Shown here: one piece after another, positions 19,097-29,153 of the stretch
Numbering within the stretch: position 1 is the stretch's first letter
How the letters are laid out: each line of letters opens with the position of its first letter
Assembly (NCBI RefSeq): GCF_014649755.1
Contig: NZ_BMTQ01000005.1
Span: 124,001 to 188,000, forward strand
Source: Streptomyces litmocidini
GTDB taxonomy: Bacteria > Actinomycetota > Actinomycetes > Streptomycetales > Streptomycetaceae
Length of the DNA stretch: 64,000 bases
Direction of reading: 5' to 3'
Translations under genes and position numbers: made by a program
The notes under the pieces: model-generated
Told to the model about the DNA's origin: nothing
The model's input: the letters and a program-made list of their open reading frames with translations, nothing else
Database searches by the model: none

Positions 19097-20629
19097 TTGA
19101 GCGCAGTCCACGGAGCCAACCCGCTCCGTGACGCCGCAGACCGACGGCTCCCGCGCATCGCGGGGCCGTCGGGCCTGGTGATCTTCGGCGTCACGGGCGA
19201 TTTGTCCCGTAAGAAGCTGATGCCTGCCGTCTACGACCTGGCCAATCGCGGCCTGCTGCCGCCGGGCTTCTCGCTCATCGGCTTCGCCCGCCGCGAGTGG
19301 GCGGACGAGGACTTCGCGGAGGAGGTCTACGAAGCCGTCAAGCAGCACGCGCGCACCCCCTTCCGCGAGGAGGTGTGGCAGCAGCTGATCCAGGGCATGC
19401 GGTTCGTCCAGGGCGACTTCGACGACGACACGGCCTTCGAGCAGCTCAAGTCGACGATCGAGGAGCTCGACAAGGCGCAGGGCACGGGCGGCAACTTCGC
19501 CTTCTACCTGTCCGTGCCGCCGAAGTTCTTCCCGCTCGTCGTCCAGCAGCTCAAGAAGCACGGCCTGGCCGACCAGAAGGACGGTTCCTGGCGCCGCGCG
19601 GTCATCGAGAAGCCCTTCGGCCACGACCTGGTCTCCGCCAAGGAGCTCAACGAGGTCGTCCACGAGGTCTTCCCGCCCGAGGCGGTCTTCCGGATCGACC
19701 ACTACCTCGGCAAGGAGACCGTCCAGAACATCCTGGCGCTCCGCTTCGCCAACACGCTCTTCGAGCCGATCTGGAACCGGTCGTACGTCGACCACGTGCA
19801 GATCACCATGGCCGAGGACATCGGCATCGGCGGCCGCGCCGGCTACTACGACGGCATCGGCGCCGCCCGTGACGTCATCCAGAACCACCTGCTCCAGCTG
19901 CTCGCGCTGACCGCGATGGAGGAGCCCGCCTCCTTCGACGCCGACGCGCTGGCCGCCGAGAAGACCAAGGTCCTCGGCGCGGTGAAGCTGCCCAAGGACC
20001 TGGGCAAGTCCACGGTCCGCGGCCAGTACGCGGCCGGGTGGCAGGGCGGCGCGAAGGCCGTCGGCTACCTCCAGGAAGACGGCATCGACCCCCAGTCGAA
20101 GACCGACACCTACGCGGCCATCAAGCTGGAGATCGACAACCGCCGCTGGGCGGGCGTCCCGTTCTACCTGCGGACCGGCAAGCGCCTGGGCCGCCGCGTC
20201 ACCGAGATCGCGGTCGTCTTCCAGCGCGCCCCGCACTCCCCCTTCGACCACACCGCGACCGAGGAACTCGGCCGCAACGCCATCGTGATCCGGGTCCAGC
20301 CGGACGAGGGCGTGACGGTGCGGTTCGGCTCCAAGGTGCCCGGCACCCAGATGGAGATCCGGGACGTGTCGATGGACTTCGCGTACGGCGAGTCCTTCAC
20401 CGAGTCCAGCCCCGAGGCGTACGAGCGGCTCATCCTCGACGTCCTGCTCGGCGACTCCAACCTCTTCCCGCGGGTCGAGGAGGTCGAGCTGTCCTGGAAG
20501 ATCCTCGACCCGATCGAGCAGTTCTGGGACACGCACGGCAAGCCCGCGCAGTACCAGTCCGGGACCTGGGGTCCGGTCGAGGCGGACGAGATGCTCGCAC
20601 GAGACGGCAGGAGCTGGCGCCGGCCATGA
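19097..20629 (+). CDS. zwf: glucose-6-phosphate 1-dehydrogenase
   Basis: NADP-dependent entry enzyme of the oxidative pentose phosphate pathway. 510 residues from a TTG start 5 bases after the tal stop, preceded by GGAGG. The family begins close to this point (NPLRDAADRRLPRI), and the longer open frame runs back through tal in a wrong frame. Coenzyme site VIFGVTGDLSRKKLMPAVYDLA and the catalytic RIDHYLGKETVQN are present. The stop overlaps the opcA start (ATGA). OpcA is its known activity partner. Confidence 0.95.
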   Translation: MSAVHGANPLRDAADRRLPRIAGPSGLVIFGVTGDLSRKKLMPAVYDLANRGLLPPGFSLIGFARREWADEDFAEEVYEAVKQHARTPFREEVWQQLIQGMRFVQGDFDDDTAFEQLKSTIEELDKAQGTGGNFAFYLSVPPKFFPLVVQQLKKHGLADQKDGSWRRAVIEKPFGHDLVSAKELNEVVHEVFPPEAVFRIDHYLGKETVQNILALRFANTLFEPIWNRSYVDHVQITMAEDIGIGGRAGYYDGIGAARDVIQNHLLQLLALTAMEEPASFDADALAAEKTKVLGAVKLPKDLGKSTVRGQYAAGWQGGAKAVGYLQEDGIDPQSKTDTYAAIKLEIDNRRWAGVPFYLRTGKRLGRRVTEIAVVFQRAPHSPFDHTATEELGRNAIVIRVQPDEGVTVRFGSKVPGTQMEIRDVSMDFAYGESFTESSPEAYERLILDVLLGDSNLFPRVEEVELSWKILDPIEQFWDTHGKPAQYQSGTWGPVEADEMLARDGRSWRRP

Positions 20630-21705
20630 AGACCGACCTGACGGACACCACGTCCTCCAAGATCAACAAGGCGCTGGTGCTCGGGCGGCGGGCGATCGGC
20701 ACGCCGGCCGTCGGCATGGTGCTCACCCTCGTGATCGTCACCGACGAGGAGAACGCCTACGACGCGCTCAAGGCGGCCAACGAGGCGTCCCGCGAGCACC
20801 CCTCGCGGACCCTCGTCGTCATCAAGCGGGTCTCGCGCTCCCCGCGGGACCGCGCGCAGGCGCGGCTCGACGCCGAGGTCCGCCTCGGCGCCGACGCCAG
20901 CACCGGCGAGACGGTGGTGCTCCGGCTGTACGGCGAGGTCGTCGACCACGCCCAGTCGGTGGTGCTGCCGCTGCTCCTCCCGGACGCCCCCGTCGTCGTC
21001 TGGTGGCCGGTGAACGCGCCGTCCGACCCGGCGAACGACCCGCTGGGCGCGCTCGCCCAGCGCCGGGTGACCGACACATACGCCGCCGAGCAGCCCATCC
21101 AGGAGCTGACCGCGCGCGCGGACGCGTACACCCCGGGCGACACGGACCTCTCGTGGACCCGGATCACGCCGTGGCGCTCGATGCTGGCCGCCGCGCTCGA
21201 CCAGGTCGTGTGCGAGGTCACCTCGGCCGAGGTGGAGGGCGAGGAGTTCAACCCGAGCGTCGAACTGCTCGCGATGTGGCTCGCGGACCGGCTGAAGGTG
21301 CCGGTGCGGCGCTCGAAGTCGGCCGGCCCCGGTCTCACCTCCGTACGGATGGAGACCGACGCCGGCCCGATCGTGCTCGACCGGCCGGACGGCTCGCTCG
21401 CCACGCTCTCCATAGAGGGACAGCCGGACCGGGCGGTGGCGCTCAAGCGCCGCGAGACGGCCGAGCTGATCGCGGAGGAGCTGCGCCGGCTCGACCCGGA
21501 CGACACCTACGCGACGGCGCTCCGGTTCGGTGTGGAGCGGCTCGACGAGGAGGCGGCGACCGTCGCCCCCGAGACCGTGGTGGACACGGTCGTCGAGACG
21601 GTCGTGGAGCCCGCCGCGGAGACCGCCGGAGAAGCGGCTCCCGCTGCTCCCGCGGCCAAGCCCGCCTCGAAGAAGGCCCCGGCCCGGAAGGCGGCGGCCA
21701 AGTGA
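20626..21705 (+). CDS. opcA: glucose-6-phosphate dehydrogenase assembly protein OpcA
   Basis: Actinobacterial and cyanobacterial protein that associates with and activates Zwf. 359 residues. The core LTLVIVTDEENAYDALKAANEASREHPSRTLVVIKR and the VVVWWPVNAPSDPANDPLG segment are typical. The last 55 residues are low-complexity Ala/Pro/Val/Glu ending in a basic KPASKKAPARKAAAK tail, which is lineage-specific. Overlaps zwf and pgl at both ends, so stoichiometric production with Zwf is likely. Confidence 0.93.
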   Translation: MKTDLTDTTSSKINKALVLGRRAIGTPAVGMVLTLVIVTDEENAYDALKAANEASREHPSRTLVVIKRVSRSPRDRAQARLDAEVRLGADASTGETVVLRLYGEVVDHAQSVVLPLLLPDAPVVVWWPVNAPSDPANDPLGALAQRRVTDTYAAEQPIQELTARADAYTPGDTDLSWTRITPWRSMLAAALDQVVCEVTSAEVEGEEFNPSVELLAMWLADRLKVPVRRSKSAGPGLTSVRMETDAGPIVLDRPDGSLATLSIEGQPDRAVALKRRETAELIAEELRRLDPDDTYATALRFGVERLDEEAATVAPETVVDTVVETVVEPAAETAGEAAPAAPAAKPASKKAPARKAAAK

Positions 21706-22484
21706 GCACCCCCCAGCTGGTCGTCCACCGCGACAAGGAGCTGATGGCCGAGGCCGCCGCGGCCCGGCTGATCACGAAGATCGTGGACGCCCAGACCGCC
21801 CGCGGCTCCGCCTCGGTCGTGCTCACCGGCGGCCGCAACGGCAACGGCCTGCTCGCGGCGCTCGGTTCGGCGCCCGCGCGGGACGCGGTCGACTGGTCGC
21901 GGCTCGACCTGTGGTGGGGCGACGAGCGCTACCTGCCCGAGGGCGATCCCGAGCGGAACGTCACCCAGGCCCGGGCCGCGCTGCTCGACCGGGTGCCCCT
22001 CGACCCGGCCCGGGTGCACGCCATGCCGGCCTCGGACGGTCCGTACGGTCGCGACGTCGACGCCGCCGCGGCGGCGTACGCGGAGGAGCTGGCCGCCGCC
22101 GCCGGTCCCGGCGACCACGGCGGGGTGCCGACCTTCGACGTGCTGATGCTGGGCGTCGGCCCGGACACGCACGTGGCCTCGCTCTTCCCGGAGCTGCCGG
22201 CGGTCCGCGAGACCGAGCGGACGGTGGTCGGGGTGCACGGCGCGCCGAAGCCGCCGCCGGTCCGGATCTCGCTGACCCTCCCGGCCATCCGGGCGGCGCA
22301 CGAGGTCTGGCTGCTCGCGGCCGGGGAGGACAAGGCGAAGGCCGCGGCGATCGCGCTGTCGGGCGCGGGCGAGGTGCAGGCCCCGGCGGCCGGGGCCTAC
22401 GGGCGCTCGCGCACGCTGTGGCTGCTCGACGCGGCGGCCGCGTCGGAGCTGCCGCGGAGCCTGTATCCGCCGGCCTCGGCCTGA
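21702..22484 (+). CDS. pgl: 6-phosphogluconolactonase
   Basis: Hydrolyses 6-phosphogluconolactone, the product of Zwf. 260 residues from the GTG overlapping the opcA stop (GTGA). Family blocks are SVVLTGGRNGNGLLAAL, DLWWGDERYLPEGDPERNVTQAR, and MLGVGPDTHVASLFPE. It is the last gene of the pentose-phosphate unit, followed by a hairpin. Confidence 0.93.
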   Translation: MSTPQLVVHRDKELMAEAAAARLITKIVDAQTARGSASVVLTGGRNGNGLLAALGSAPARDAVDWSRLDLWWGDERYLPEGDPERNVTQARAALLDRVPLDPARVHAMPASDGPYGRDVDAAAAAYAEELAAAAGPGDHGGVPTFDVLMLGVGPDTHVASLFPELPAVRETERTVVGVHGAPKPPPVRISLTLPAIRAAHEVWLLAAGEDKAKAAAIALSGAGEVQAPAAGAYGRSRTLWLLDAAAASELPRSLYPPASA

Positions 22485-22510
22485 CCGGTTCCGGCCCGGC
22501 TCCCCCGTGC

Positions 22511-22546
22511 GGAGGCCCGGTTCACCCCTCGGTGGGCCGGGCCTCC
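22511..22546. terminator. hairpin between pgl and the PH-domain gene
   Basis: GGAGGCCCGG (22511-22520) pairs with CCGGGCCTCC (22537-22546). It lies between convergent genes and overlaps the last codons of the minus-strand PH-domain protein. Probably bidirectional. Confidence 0.65.
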
Positions 22547-24033
22547 GGCGTTTCCAGGAACGGCGCGAGGAGCCCCGGTACGGCCTCGGCGGCGAAGACG
22601 AGGCCCTGGCCCTCGCCCGCGTCGCGCACCGCGTAGGCGCCCGCTCCGGCCGCCGTGGTGGCGGTGAGCGTCAGGAGCCCGGCCCGGCGCTGGAAGTACG
22701 ACTGCCTGACGGTCCAGCCGATGACGCCGGAGCGCTGCAGGGCGACCGTCGTCCGCCGGACGGTGCCCGAACGGGCCACCAGGAAGCCGCCGCTGACGCC
22801 GTGTCCGAGGGCGCGGTACGCGTCGAGGGCGAGCAGCACGGCGACCGGTCCGAGGACGAGGGCACAGCCGGCCGCCACGTACAGCAGGACCGGCGTGAGG
22901 AGCGGGCCGAGGACGGCGAGGACCGCGACGGGGACGAGGACGCCCCACGCGGCCCACCGCAGCCGCCGGACGCGGGCGGCCCGGGGATGGGCGGCGAGGG
23001 GTGCCGCGGTCGGCGGCTCCGGCTCCCGCAGCACCAGGGCGACGACCTCCTCGGCCCGCTCCCTGGGGGCGGCGGGCAGCAGGTTCTTCAGGTCGCCGTG
23101 CTTGTCCTCGTCGTGCTCGGCGAGGCCGGTGGCGACGGCGTCGACGCGGGCGGCGCCGAACAGCCGCACGCCGAGCGGCTCGACGAGCTCGATCCCGCGC
23201 AGCCGGCGCTCCTCCAGCGTGACCGACCGGGCGGTGAACAGGCCCCGGCGGACGCGGAGGGTGCCACCGGGCTCGCGCTCCAGGCGGTAGTTCCACCACA
23301 TCTCGACCCACAGTCCGAGGGCGCCGACGGCCCCGGCGACGGTGGCGAGCAGGACCAGGTCGACGACCGTCCAGGTCAGGGAGGTGTCCCGGAAGCGGTC
23401 CCCCACCCAGTCGACGACCTCCGCCTGGGCGCCGAACCAGTCGCTGACCTGGAGGACGGCGCCGGCCGCGGCGGCGCCGAGGGCGGGGGCGAGGAAGGAG
23501 ACGGGGGCGTAGCGGATCCAGTGCGGGTCGAGGGAGGCCAGGACGCCGTCGCGGTCCGGCTCCCCGGCGACGGCGGCGCGGCCGAGGAGCTCCCGGCGGA
23601 GCCGCTCGCCCTCGGCGCGGGCGACCAGGTCGAACTCGAGGGTGGACTCGCCACCGGGGGTGTTCTCGCCGGTGCCGATGCGGACCTTGACGACGCCGAG
23701 GACGCGCTGGAGGGGGTTGGCGGTGAGGTCGACGCTGCGGACCCGCTCCCGGGCCAGGGAGCGGCGCTTGAGCAGCAGGAGCCCGGTGTGGAGGTCGACC
23801 CTCTCGGGACCGACCCGGTAGCGGGTGCGGCGCAGCCGGACCCAGTCGCCGACCGTGCCGAGCAGGACGAGCAGGACGACGCCCGAGAGGACCCAGGCGA
23901 AGGCCCGCCCCAGGGACCCGCCGCCCGAGAGGCCGGCCACGGCCGGGAGCGCCGCGCCACCGGCGACCCCGCAGAGGACGACGGCGTCGGCCAACAGGGT
24001 GCGCGGGTCGAGCCTCCGCCACTCCTCGCTCAT
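22522..24033 (-). CDS. membrane protein with bacterial PH domains (YdbT-like)
   Basis: 503 residues. Two or three bacterial PH (bPH2/DUF304) units are separated by paired membrane helices. The first is RYRVGPERVDLHTGLLLLKRRSLARERVRSVDL with VKVRIGTGE, the second VRRGLFTARSVTLEERRLRGIELVEPLGVRLFGAARV, the third VARSGTVRRTTVALQRSGVIGW. Helix pairs such as VLSGVVLLVLLGTVGDWV and TVVDLVLLATVAGAVGALGLWV anchor it. Function unknown for the family; Bacillus YdbT has been linked to bacteriocin tolerance. Start ATG overlaps the upstream PH gene stop (ATGA). Confidence 0.85.
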   Translation of the reverse strand: MSEEWRRLDPRTLLADAVVLCGVAGGAALPAVAGLSGGGSLGRAFAWVLSGVVLLVLLGTVGDWVRLRRTRYRVGPERVDLHTGLLLLKRRSLARERVRSVDLTANPLQRVLGVVKVRIGTGENTPGGESTLEFDLVARAEGERLRRELLGRAAVAGEPDRDGVLASLDPHWIRYAPVSFLAPALGAAAAGAVLQVSDWFGAQAEVVDWVGDRFRDTSLTWTVVDLVLLATVAGAVGALGLWVEMWWNYRLEREPGGTLRVRRGLFTARSVTLEERRLRGIELVEPLGVRLFGAARVDAVATGLAEHDEDKHGDLKNLLPAAPRERAEEVVALVLREPEPPTAAPLAAHPRAARVRRLRWAAWGVLVPVAVLAVLGPLLTPVLLYVAAGCALVLGPVAVLLALDAYRALGHGVSGGFLVARSGTVRRTTVALQRSGVIGWTVRQSYFQRRAGLLTLTATTAAGAGAYAVRDAGEGQGLVFAAEAVPGLLAPFLETPEARPTEG

Positions 24034-24530
24034 GTGGCGTCCCCGGGGGTGGCCCGGGTGAGCGCGGTGAGGCGTTCGGCGAGCTCGGCGGCGTGCTCGT
24101 GGTCGAGTCCCCCGATGCGGATCGCCCCCTTGGAGGAGGCGGTGGTGACGGTGACGGTGGCGAGCCCGAACGCCTGCTCCAGCGGGCCGCGCACGGTGTC
24201 GACCGTCTGGATCCGGGACATCGGGGCGATCCGCCACTCCTGCCGGAGGGCGCCGGTGCGCGTGTAGACGGCCTCGTCGGTGACTTCCCAGCGGTGCACC
24301 CGGAACCACCAGGCGGGGAGGAACGCGGTGCAGACCAGGCCCAGGGCCGCCACGGCCCCGGCCGCGAGCAGCAGCCAGGTCCGGGCGGGTCCGAGGAACG
24401 CCCCGAGGACGGCGAGCACCACCACCGGCACGGCGGTGGCCGCCAGGAGCCGGCTGCGCCACCAGGCGACGGCCCGCTCGTCGACGGCGTTCCTGGGCGG
24501 CCGCAGCCGCACCGCGTCCTCCCCCGTCAT
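24030..24530 (-). CDS. small PH-domain membrane protein (YdbS-like)
   Basis: 166 residues. Two N-terminal membrane helices (LLAATAVPVVVLAVLGAFLG, LLLAAGAVAALGLVCTAFL) are followed by one bPH2 domain (RVHRWEVTDEAVYTRTGALRQEWRIAPMSRIQTVDTVRGPLEQAFGLATVTV). It pairs with the larger YdbT-like protein by an ATGA overlap; the two probably form one membrane complex. Lies 4 bases downstream of pgi on the same strand. Confidence 0.85.
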   Translation of the reverse strand: MTGEDAVRLRPPRNAVDERAVAWWRSRLLAATAVPVVVLAVLGAFLGPARTWLLLAAGAVAALGLVCTAFLPAWWFRVHRWEVTDEAVYTRTGALRQEWRIAPMSRIQTVDTVRGPLEQAFGLATVTVTTASSKGAIRIGGLDHEHAAELAERLTALTRATPGDAT

Positions 24531-24534
24531 CCGG

Positions 24535-26196
24535 TTACCGTCCGCGCAGCGAGCGGTAGAGCGAGACGAGTCCGGCGGTGGAGCTGTCGAGCCGGTCGGC
24601 TCCCCCGCCCTCCGTCAGGACCGGCTCGATCTTCTTGGCGAGGACCTTGCCGAGCTCGACGCCCCACTGGTCGAAGGAGTCGATGTTCCAGATGGCGCCC
24701 TGGACGAAGACCTTGTGCTCGTAGAGGGCGATCAGCTGGCCGAGGACGGACGGGGTGAGCGCGTCGGCGAGGATCGTGGTGGTCGGGTGGTTGCCCCGGA
24801 AGGTCTTGTGCGGGACGAGCTCCTCGGCGACGCCCTCGGCCCGTACCTCCTCGGGCGTCTTGCCGAAGGCGAGCGCCTGGGTCTGGGCGAAGAAGTTGGC
24901 CATGAGCAGGTCGTGCTGGGCGACGAGACCGGGCAGCAGGTCCTCGACGGGGCGGGCGAAGCCGATGAAGTCGGCGGGGATGACCTTGGTGCCCTGGTGG
25001 ATCAACTGGTAGTAGGCGTGCTGGCCGTTGGTCCCGGGGGTGCCCCAGACGACGGGCCCGGTCTGCCAGTCGACCCGGTTGCCCTCGCGGTCCACCGACT
25101 TGCCGTTGGACTCCATGTCGAGCTGCTGGAGGTAGGCGGTGAACTTGGACAGGTAGTGGGAGTACGGCAGGACGGCGTGCGACTGGGCGTCGAAGAAGGC
25201 GCCGTACCAGACGCCGAGGAGGCCGAGCAGCAGCGGCGCGTTCTCCTCGGGCGGCGCGGTGCGGAAGTGCTCGTCGACGAGGTGGAAGCCGTCGAGCATC
25301 TCGCGGAAGCGCTCCGGGCCGATGGCGATCATCAGGGAGAGGCCGATGGCGGAGTCGTAGGAGTAGCGGCCACCGACCCAGTCCCAGAACTCGAACATGT
25401 TCGCGGTGTCGATGCCGAACTCCTCGACCTTCTCGGCGTTGGTCGAGAGGGCCACGAAGTGCTTGGCGACGGCCTCCTGGCCGGCGCGCAGCTCGGTGAG
25501 GAGCCAGTTCCGCGCGGAGGTGGCGTTGGTGATCGTCTCGATGGTGGTGAAGGTCTTCGAGGCGACGATGAACAGCGTCTCGGCGGGGTCGAGGTCGCGG
25601 ACGGCCTCGTGGAGGTCGGCGCCGTCGACGTTGGAGACGAAACGGAACGTCAGGTCCCGCCGGGTGTAGGAGCGCAGGACCTCGTAGGCCATGGCGGGGC
25701 CGAGGTCGGAGCCGCCGATGCCGATGTTGACGATGTTCTTGACGGGCCGTCCGGTGTGGCCGGTCCACTCGCCCGCGCGGACCCTGTCGGCGAAGGCGGC
25801 CATCTTGTCGAGGACGGCGTGGACGCCGGGGACGACGTTCTCCCCGTCGACCTCGATGACGGCCCCGCGGGGGGCGCGCAGCGCGGTGTGGAGCACCGCC
25901 CGGTCCTCGGTGGTGTTGATCTTCTCGCCGCGGAACATGGCGTCGCGGAGCTCGGCGACGCCGGTGACGGCGGCCAGTTCCCTCAGCAGGGACAGCGTCT
26001 CGCCGGTGACGAGGTGCTTGGAGTAGTCCAGGTGGAGGTCGCCGACGCGCAGGGTGTAGTCGGTGCCCCGCGCCGGGTCGGCGGCGAACAGTTCGCGCAG
26101 ATGGGTGTCGCCCAGCTGCTCACGGTGCTTGCCGAGGGCCGCCCACTCGGGCAGCCGGTTGAGCCTGTTGCGGCCTTCGCTTGTCATCTCGGACAT
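24535..26196 (-). CDS. pgi: glucose-6-phosphate isomerase
   Basis: Interconverts glucose-6-phosphate and fructose-6-phosphate, joining the pentose and glycolytic genes in this window. 553 residues. Both family signatures are present: [19 protein letters not shown] region and the C-terminal [26 protein letters not shown]. The start ATG at 26196 ([10 protein letters not shown]) has GAAGAAG upstream; the second ATG at 26187 is possible. The frame is open far upstream but that part is antisense to nothing conserved and lies under the MFS gene. Followed by the two PH genes. Confidence 0.96.
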   Translation of the reverse strand: MSEMTSEGRNRLNRLPEWAALGKHREQLGDTHLRELFAADPARGTDYTLRVGDLHLDYSKHLVTGETLSLLRELAAVTGVAELRDAMFRGEKINTTEDRAVLHTALRAPRGAVIEVDGENVVPGVHAVLDKMAAFADRVRAGEWTGHTGRPVKNIVNIGIGGSDLGPAMAYEVLRSYTRRDLTFRFVSNVDGADLHEAVRDLDPAETLFIVASKTFTTIETITNATSARNWLLTELRAGQEAVAKHFVALSTNAEKVEEFGIDTANMFEFWDWVGGRYSYDSAIGLSLMIAIGPERFREMLDGFHLVDEHFRTAPPEENAPLLLGLLGVWYGAFFDAQSHAVLPYSHYLSKFTAYLQQLDMESNGKSVDREGNRVDWQTGPVVWGTPGTNGQHAYYQLIHQGTKVIPADFIGFARPVEDLLPGLVAQHDLLMANFFAQTQALAFGKTPEEVRAEGVAEELVPHKTFRGNHPTTTILADALTPSVLGQLIALYEHKVFVQGAIWNIDSFDQWGVELGKVLAKKIEPVLTEGGGADRLDSSTAGLVSLYRSLRGR

Positions 26197-26243
26197 CGCC
26201 CACTTCTTCTCGTACTGCTTGTCTGCCCCGCTGCACCCCCAAC

Positions 26244-27467
26244 CTAATTGATCAGGGGGCCCAGCGACGCGACGGCGAGCGCGAACAGCGCCGCCGCGAG
26301 GAGGGCCGGTGTGTGCGGTCCGAGGCCGGCGGCCGCGGCGCCGCCGAGGAGCGCGCCGAGCGGCGCGCCCGCGACGGCGAGGGTGCGGAAGGCCGCGGCG
26401 ATGCGGCCGAGCATCCCCTCGGGGGCGCGCTCCTGCATGAGGGTGGTCTGCTGGACGTTCCACACCGTCCCCATGAGACCGAACACCGCCATGGCCCCGA
26501 TCGATACCCCGAGGACGGGCACCGCGCCCATCAGGACCAGGCAGCCGGTCTGGACGGTCCCGGCGAGGAACACGGCGCGTATGCGTCCGGTCCGCTCGGC
26601 GATCCGCCGGGCCAGGAAGCCGCCGGCGACGGCGCCCAGGGCGTAGGCCGTGATCGTGGCGGCGTACGCCGTGTTCCCCGCGGTCCCCGCCGGGCGGCCG
26701 TCGGTCACGTGGACGACGAGGGTGGCGATGAGGGCGCCCATGCCGACGTTGCAGAGGGTGGTCGCGGTGCAGAGCCGGCGCAGGGACCGGTCCGCGCGCA
26801 GGGCGGCGAGGCCCTCGGCCATCTCGGCGCGGAGGGTGGATCCGGCCGGGCGGGGCGGCCGCTCGGGCGCGCCGGTCCGCAGGGAGGCGACGAGGAGCGC
26901 GGCCAGGACGTACGTGAGCGCGTCGGCCGCGTACGGGACGGCGGGGCCGACGAGGAGCAGGACGGGCACGACGGGCCCGGCGAGGAGACCGCCGGCGAGC
27001 TGCTGGCCGGTCATCAGGCGCGCGTTGGCTCCGGACAGGGTCTCGGCGGGGACGAGCGCGGGCAGCAGGGCGGTGGCCGCGTTGTCGAAGAGGGTCTGGA
27101 GGGTGGTGAGGGCGAAGGCGAGGGCGAGGAGCAGGGCGACGGAGGCGTGTCCGAGGGCGACGGCGGCGGCGAAGGCGGCGACGAGTCCGGCACGGACGAG
27201 GTCGACGGCCCACATGGCCCGCCGCTGGTCGACCCGGTCGGCGACGGCGCCGCCGAGGAGTCCGAAGAGCAGCCAGGGCAGGAAGCCGCAGGCGGTGACG
27301 GAGGCGATGAGGAAGGGGTCGTCGGTGAGCGAGGCGGCGAGCAGCGGCAGCGCGGCGGTGCGCAGCGAGTCGCCGAAGCGGGAGACCACCGCGGCCGTCC
27401 ACAGCCGTCCGAAGCCGCCCCGCCAGGTGGGCGCCGTCCTGCCGTCCACTGCCTCCGTCGCCGCCAC
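26244..27467 (-). CDS. MFS transporter, DHA3-like (macrolide/enterobactin exporter type)
   Basis: 407 residues with twelve hydrophobic segments. The motif-A-like loop [14 protein letters not shown] between helices 2 and 3 and [13 protein letters not shown] in the second half place it with MefA/EntS-type exporters. I use the GTG at 27467 ([10 protein letters not shown]...) because GAGGGGG lies 4 bases upstream; the frame extends to 27599 across the rbpA terminator region. Substrate unknown. Confidence 0.85.
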   Translation of the reverse strand: MAATEAVDGRTAPTWRGGFGRLWTAAVVSRFGDSLRTAALPLLAASLTDDPFLIASVTACGFLPWLLFGLLGGAVADRVDQRRAMWAVDLVRAGLVAAFAAAVALGHASVALLLALAFALTTLQTLFDNAATALLPALVPAETLSGANARLMTGQQLAGGLLAGPVVPVLLLVGPAVPYAADALTYVLAALLVASLRTGAPERPPRPAGSTLRAEMAEGLAALRADRSLRRLCTATTLCNVGMGALIATLVVHVTDGRPAGTAGNTAYAATITAYALGAVAGGFLARRIAERTGRIRAVFLAGTVQTGCLVLMGAVPVLGVSIGAMAVFGLMGTVWNVQQTTLMQERAPEGMLGRIAAAFRTLAVAGAPLGALLGGAAAAGLGPHTPALLAAALFALAVASLGPLIN

Positions 27468-27562
27468 GGCGCCCCCTCGGTCCGGTGGTCTTCCCGTCGC
27501 ACCGACCGTAGGGCACGCCACTGACAACGCCGGGCATACGGCGGGCGTCCGCCCGTGACGCG

Positions 27563-27609
27563 CGAACGGGCCTTGTCCGCGAACTCGGTTCGCGGACAAG
27601 GCCCGTTCG
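27563..27609. terminator. 21-bp perfect hairpin downstream of rbpA
   Basis: CGAACGGGCCTTGTCCGCGAA (27563-27583) pairs perfectly with 27589-27609 around a CTCGG loop. It is the strongest hairpin in the window and separates rbpA from the MFS gene transcribed in the same direction. Confidence 0.8.
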
Positions 27610-27629
27610 TCACACCGTCACACCACGCT

Positions 27630-27965
27630 TCAGATCTCGCCGCGCAGCTTGGCCAGCGCCTCGGCGAGGATCGCCTCGCCGTCCGCGTCGCTGCGCCGCT
27701 CACGCACATAGGCGAGGTGGGTCTTGTACGGCTCCGTGCGCGGCGGGTCCGGCGGGTTGTCCCGGTCCTGTCCCGCCGGGAAGCCGCAGCGCGGGCAGTC
27801 CCAGGTGTCCGGAACCGCTGCGTCACTGGCGAAGCTCGGCTGCGTCTCGTGCCCGTTCGAGCACCAGAAGGAGATGCGGAGGCGCGGTGCCGACTCGCCC
27901 CGCTCGGCCTCCCCCATCGGCCCCGCTCCGACCCGGCTTCCCCGGATCGCGTTGCCACTTGCCAC
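27630..27965 (-). CDS. rbpA: RNA polymerase-binding protein RbpA
   Basis: Actinobacteria-specific transcription factor that binds the principal sigma factor and promotes open-complex formation. 111 residues. The zinc-ribbon ligands are Cys35, His39, Cys57 and Cys60 (FWCSNGHE, WDCPRCGFP). The C-terminal sigma-interaction helix is DGEAILAEALAKLRGEI. Single gene with its own promoter and terminator. In S. coelicolor rbpA is also under SigR; I do not see a clear GGAAT-N18-GTT here. Confidence 0.95.
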   Translation of the reverse strand: MASGNAIRGSRVGAGPMGEAERGESAPRLRISFWCSNGHETQPSFASDAAVPDTWDCPRCGFPAGQDRDNPPDPPRTEPYKTHLAYVRERRSDADGEAILAEALAKLRGEI

Positions 27966-28004
27966 GGTCGTAACTCCCTGCGTGATGGTGCTCGAAGATG
28001 CCCC

Positions 28005-28033
28005 AGTCTACGTAAGGCCCAACGCGCGTCCAG
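28005..28033 (-). promoter_or_regulatory. rbpA promoter
   Basis: On the minus strand CTGGAC (28033-28028), 17 bases, TAGACT (28010-28005): a good HrdB-type promoter giving a leader of about 35-40 bases before the rbpA ATG, which has GGGAGTTACG as ribosome site. Confidence 0.55.
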
Positions 28034-28042
28034 TGATTGGAG

Positions 28043-28279
28043 TTACCCGTCCAACTTCATCAGCAGACCAAGCACCACGATGCAGGCGAACCAGCACAGA
28101 CCGACCACGACCGTGATCCGGTCCAGGTTCCGCTCGGCGACCGAGGAGCCGCCGACGGAGGACTGCATGCCGCCTCCGAACATGTCGGAGAGGCCGCCGC
28201 CCTTCCCCTTGTGCATCAGCACGAGCAGCATCAGCAGCGCGCTGAAGACGATCAGGGCGATCGAGAACCCCATAACCAC
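28043..28279 (-). CDS. secG: preprotein translocase subunit SecG
   Basis: Small inner-membrane subunit of the SecYEG channel. 78 residues with two transmembrane helices (GFSIALIVFSALLMLLVLMHKG and ITVVVGLCWFACIVVLGLLMKL), joined by the typical Gly-rich GGGLSDMFGGGMQSSVGGSSVAERNLDR loop. I start at GTG 28279, 11 bases from GAGGAAG; the ATG at 28273 is the alternative. Upstream codons to 28426 belong to the tpiA-secG gap. Probably cotranscribed with gap-pgk-tpiA. Confidence 0.92.
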   Translation of the reverse strand: MVMGFSIALIVFSALLMLLVLMHKGKGGGLSDMFGGGMQSSVGGSSVAERNLDRITVVVGLCWFACIVVLGLLMKLDG

Positions 28280-28370
28280 GGCTGGACCAACTTCCTCGGA
28301 CTTATACGGACGGGGGCCGGGCACCTGCCCGACCCCCGCAAGGGTACGACGTAACTCCGCTACCGCATAC

Positions 28371-29147
28371 TCACTGGTCGCGGAAGCGCACGATCTTGAC
28401 GAACTCGTCGGCGTCCAGCGCCGCACCGCCCACCAGGGCGCCGTCGACGTCCGGCTGCGCCATGATCGCGGCGACGTTTCCGGCCTTGACCGAGCCGCCG
28501 TACTGGATGCGGACCTTGTCGGCCAGCTCCTGCGAGTACAGCTCCGCGAGACGGCCGCGGATCGCCCCGCAGACCTCCTGGGCGTCCTCGGGGGTGGCGA
28601 CCTCGCCGGTGCCGATGGCCCACACCGGCTCGTACGCGATCACGATCGTCTCGGCCTGCTCGGCCGGGACGTCCTTCAGACCGCCGTCGATCTGGGCCAG
28701 GGTGTGCGCGACCTGGTCGCCCGCCTTGCGGACCTCCAGGCCCTCGCCGACGCAGAGGATCGGGGTCACGCCGTGCTTGAAGGCGGCCTTCACCTTGGCG
28801 TTGCAGACCTCGTCGTCCTCGGCGTGGTACTGGCGGCGCTCGGAGTGGCCGACGGCGACGTAGGCGCACTTCAGCTTGGACAGCATCAGGCCCGAGACCT
28901 CGCCGGTGTAGGCACCGGAGTCGTGCTCCGAGATGTCCTGGGCACCGTACTTGATCTTGAGCTTGTCCCCGTCGACCAGGGTCTGGACGGACCGCAGGTC
29001 GGTGAAGGGGACCAGGACCGCGACCTCACAGGCGTCGTGGTCCTTGTCGGTCAGGGCGAAGGCGAGCTTCTGGACGTGGGCGATGGCCTCGAGGTGGTTG
29101 AGGTTCATCTTCCAGTTGCCCGCCATCAGCGGGGTGCGCGTGCTCAC
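28371..29147 (-). CDS. tpiA: triose-phosphate isomerase
   Basis: Interconverts dihydroxyacetone phosphate and glyceraldehyde 3-phosphate. 258 residues. Active-site residues are seen in GNWKMN (Lys), VAVGHSERR (His) and [11 protein letters not shown] (Glu), with the phosphate-binding [12 protein letters not shown]. Starts at GTG 29147, six bases past the pgk stop. Confidence 0.96.
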   Translation of the reverse strand: MSTRTPLMAGNWKMNLNHLEAIAHVQKLAFALTDKDHDACEVAVLVPFTDLRSVQTLVDGDKLKIKYGAQDISEHDSGAYTGEVSGLMLSKLKCAYVAVGHSERRQYHAEDDEVCNAKVKAAFKHGVTPILCVGEGLEVRKAGDQVAHTLAQIDGGLKDVPAEQAETIVIAYEPVWAIGTGEVATPEDAQEVCGAIRGRLAELYSQELADKVRIQYGGSVKAGNVAAIMAQPDVDGALVGGAALDADEFVKIVRFRDQ

Positions 29148-29153
29148 GGGTGT

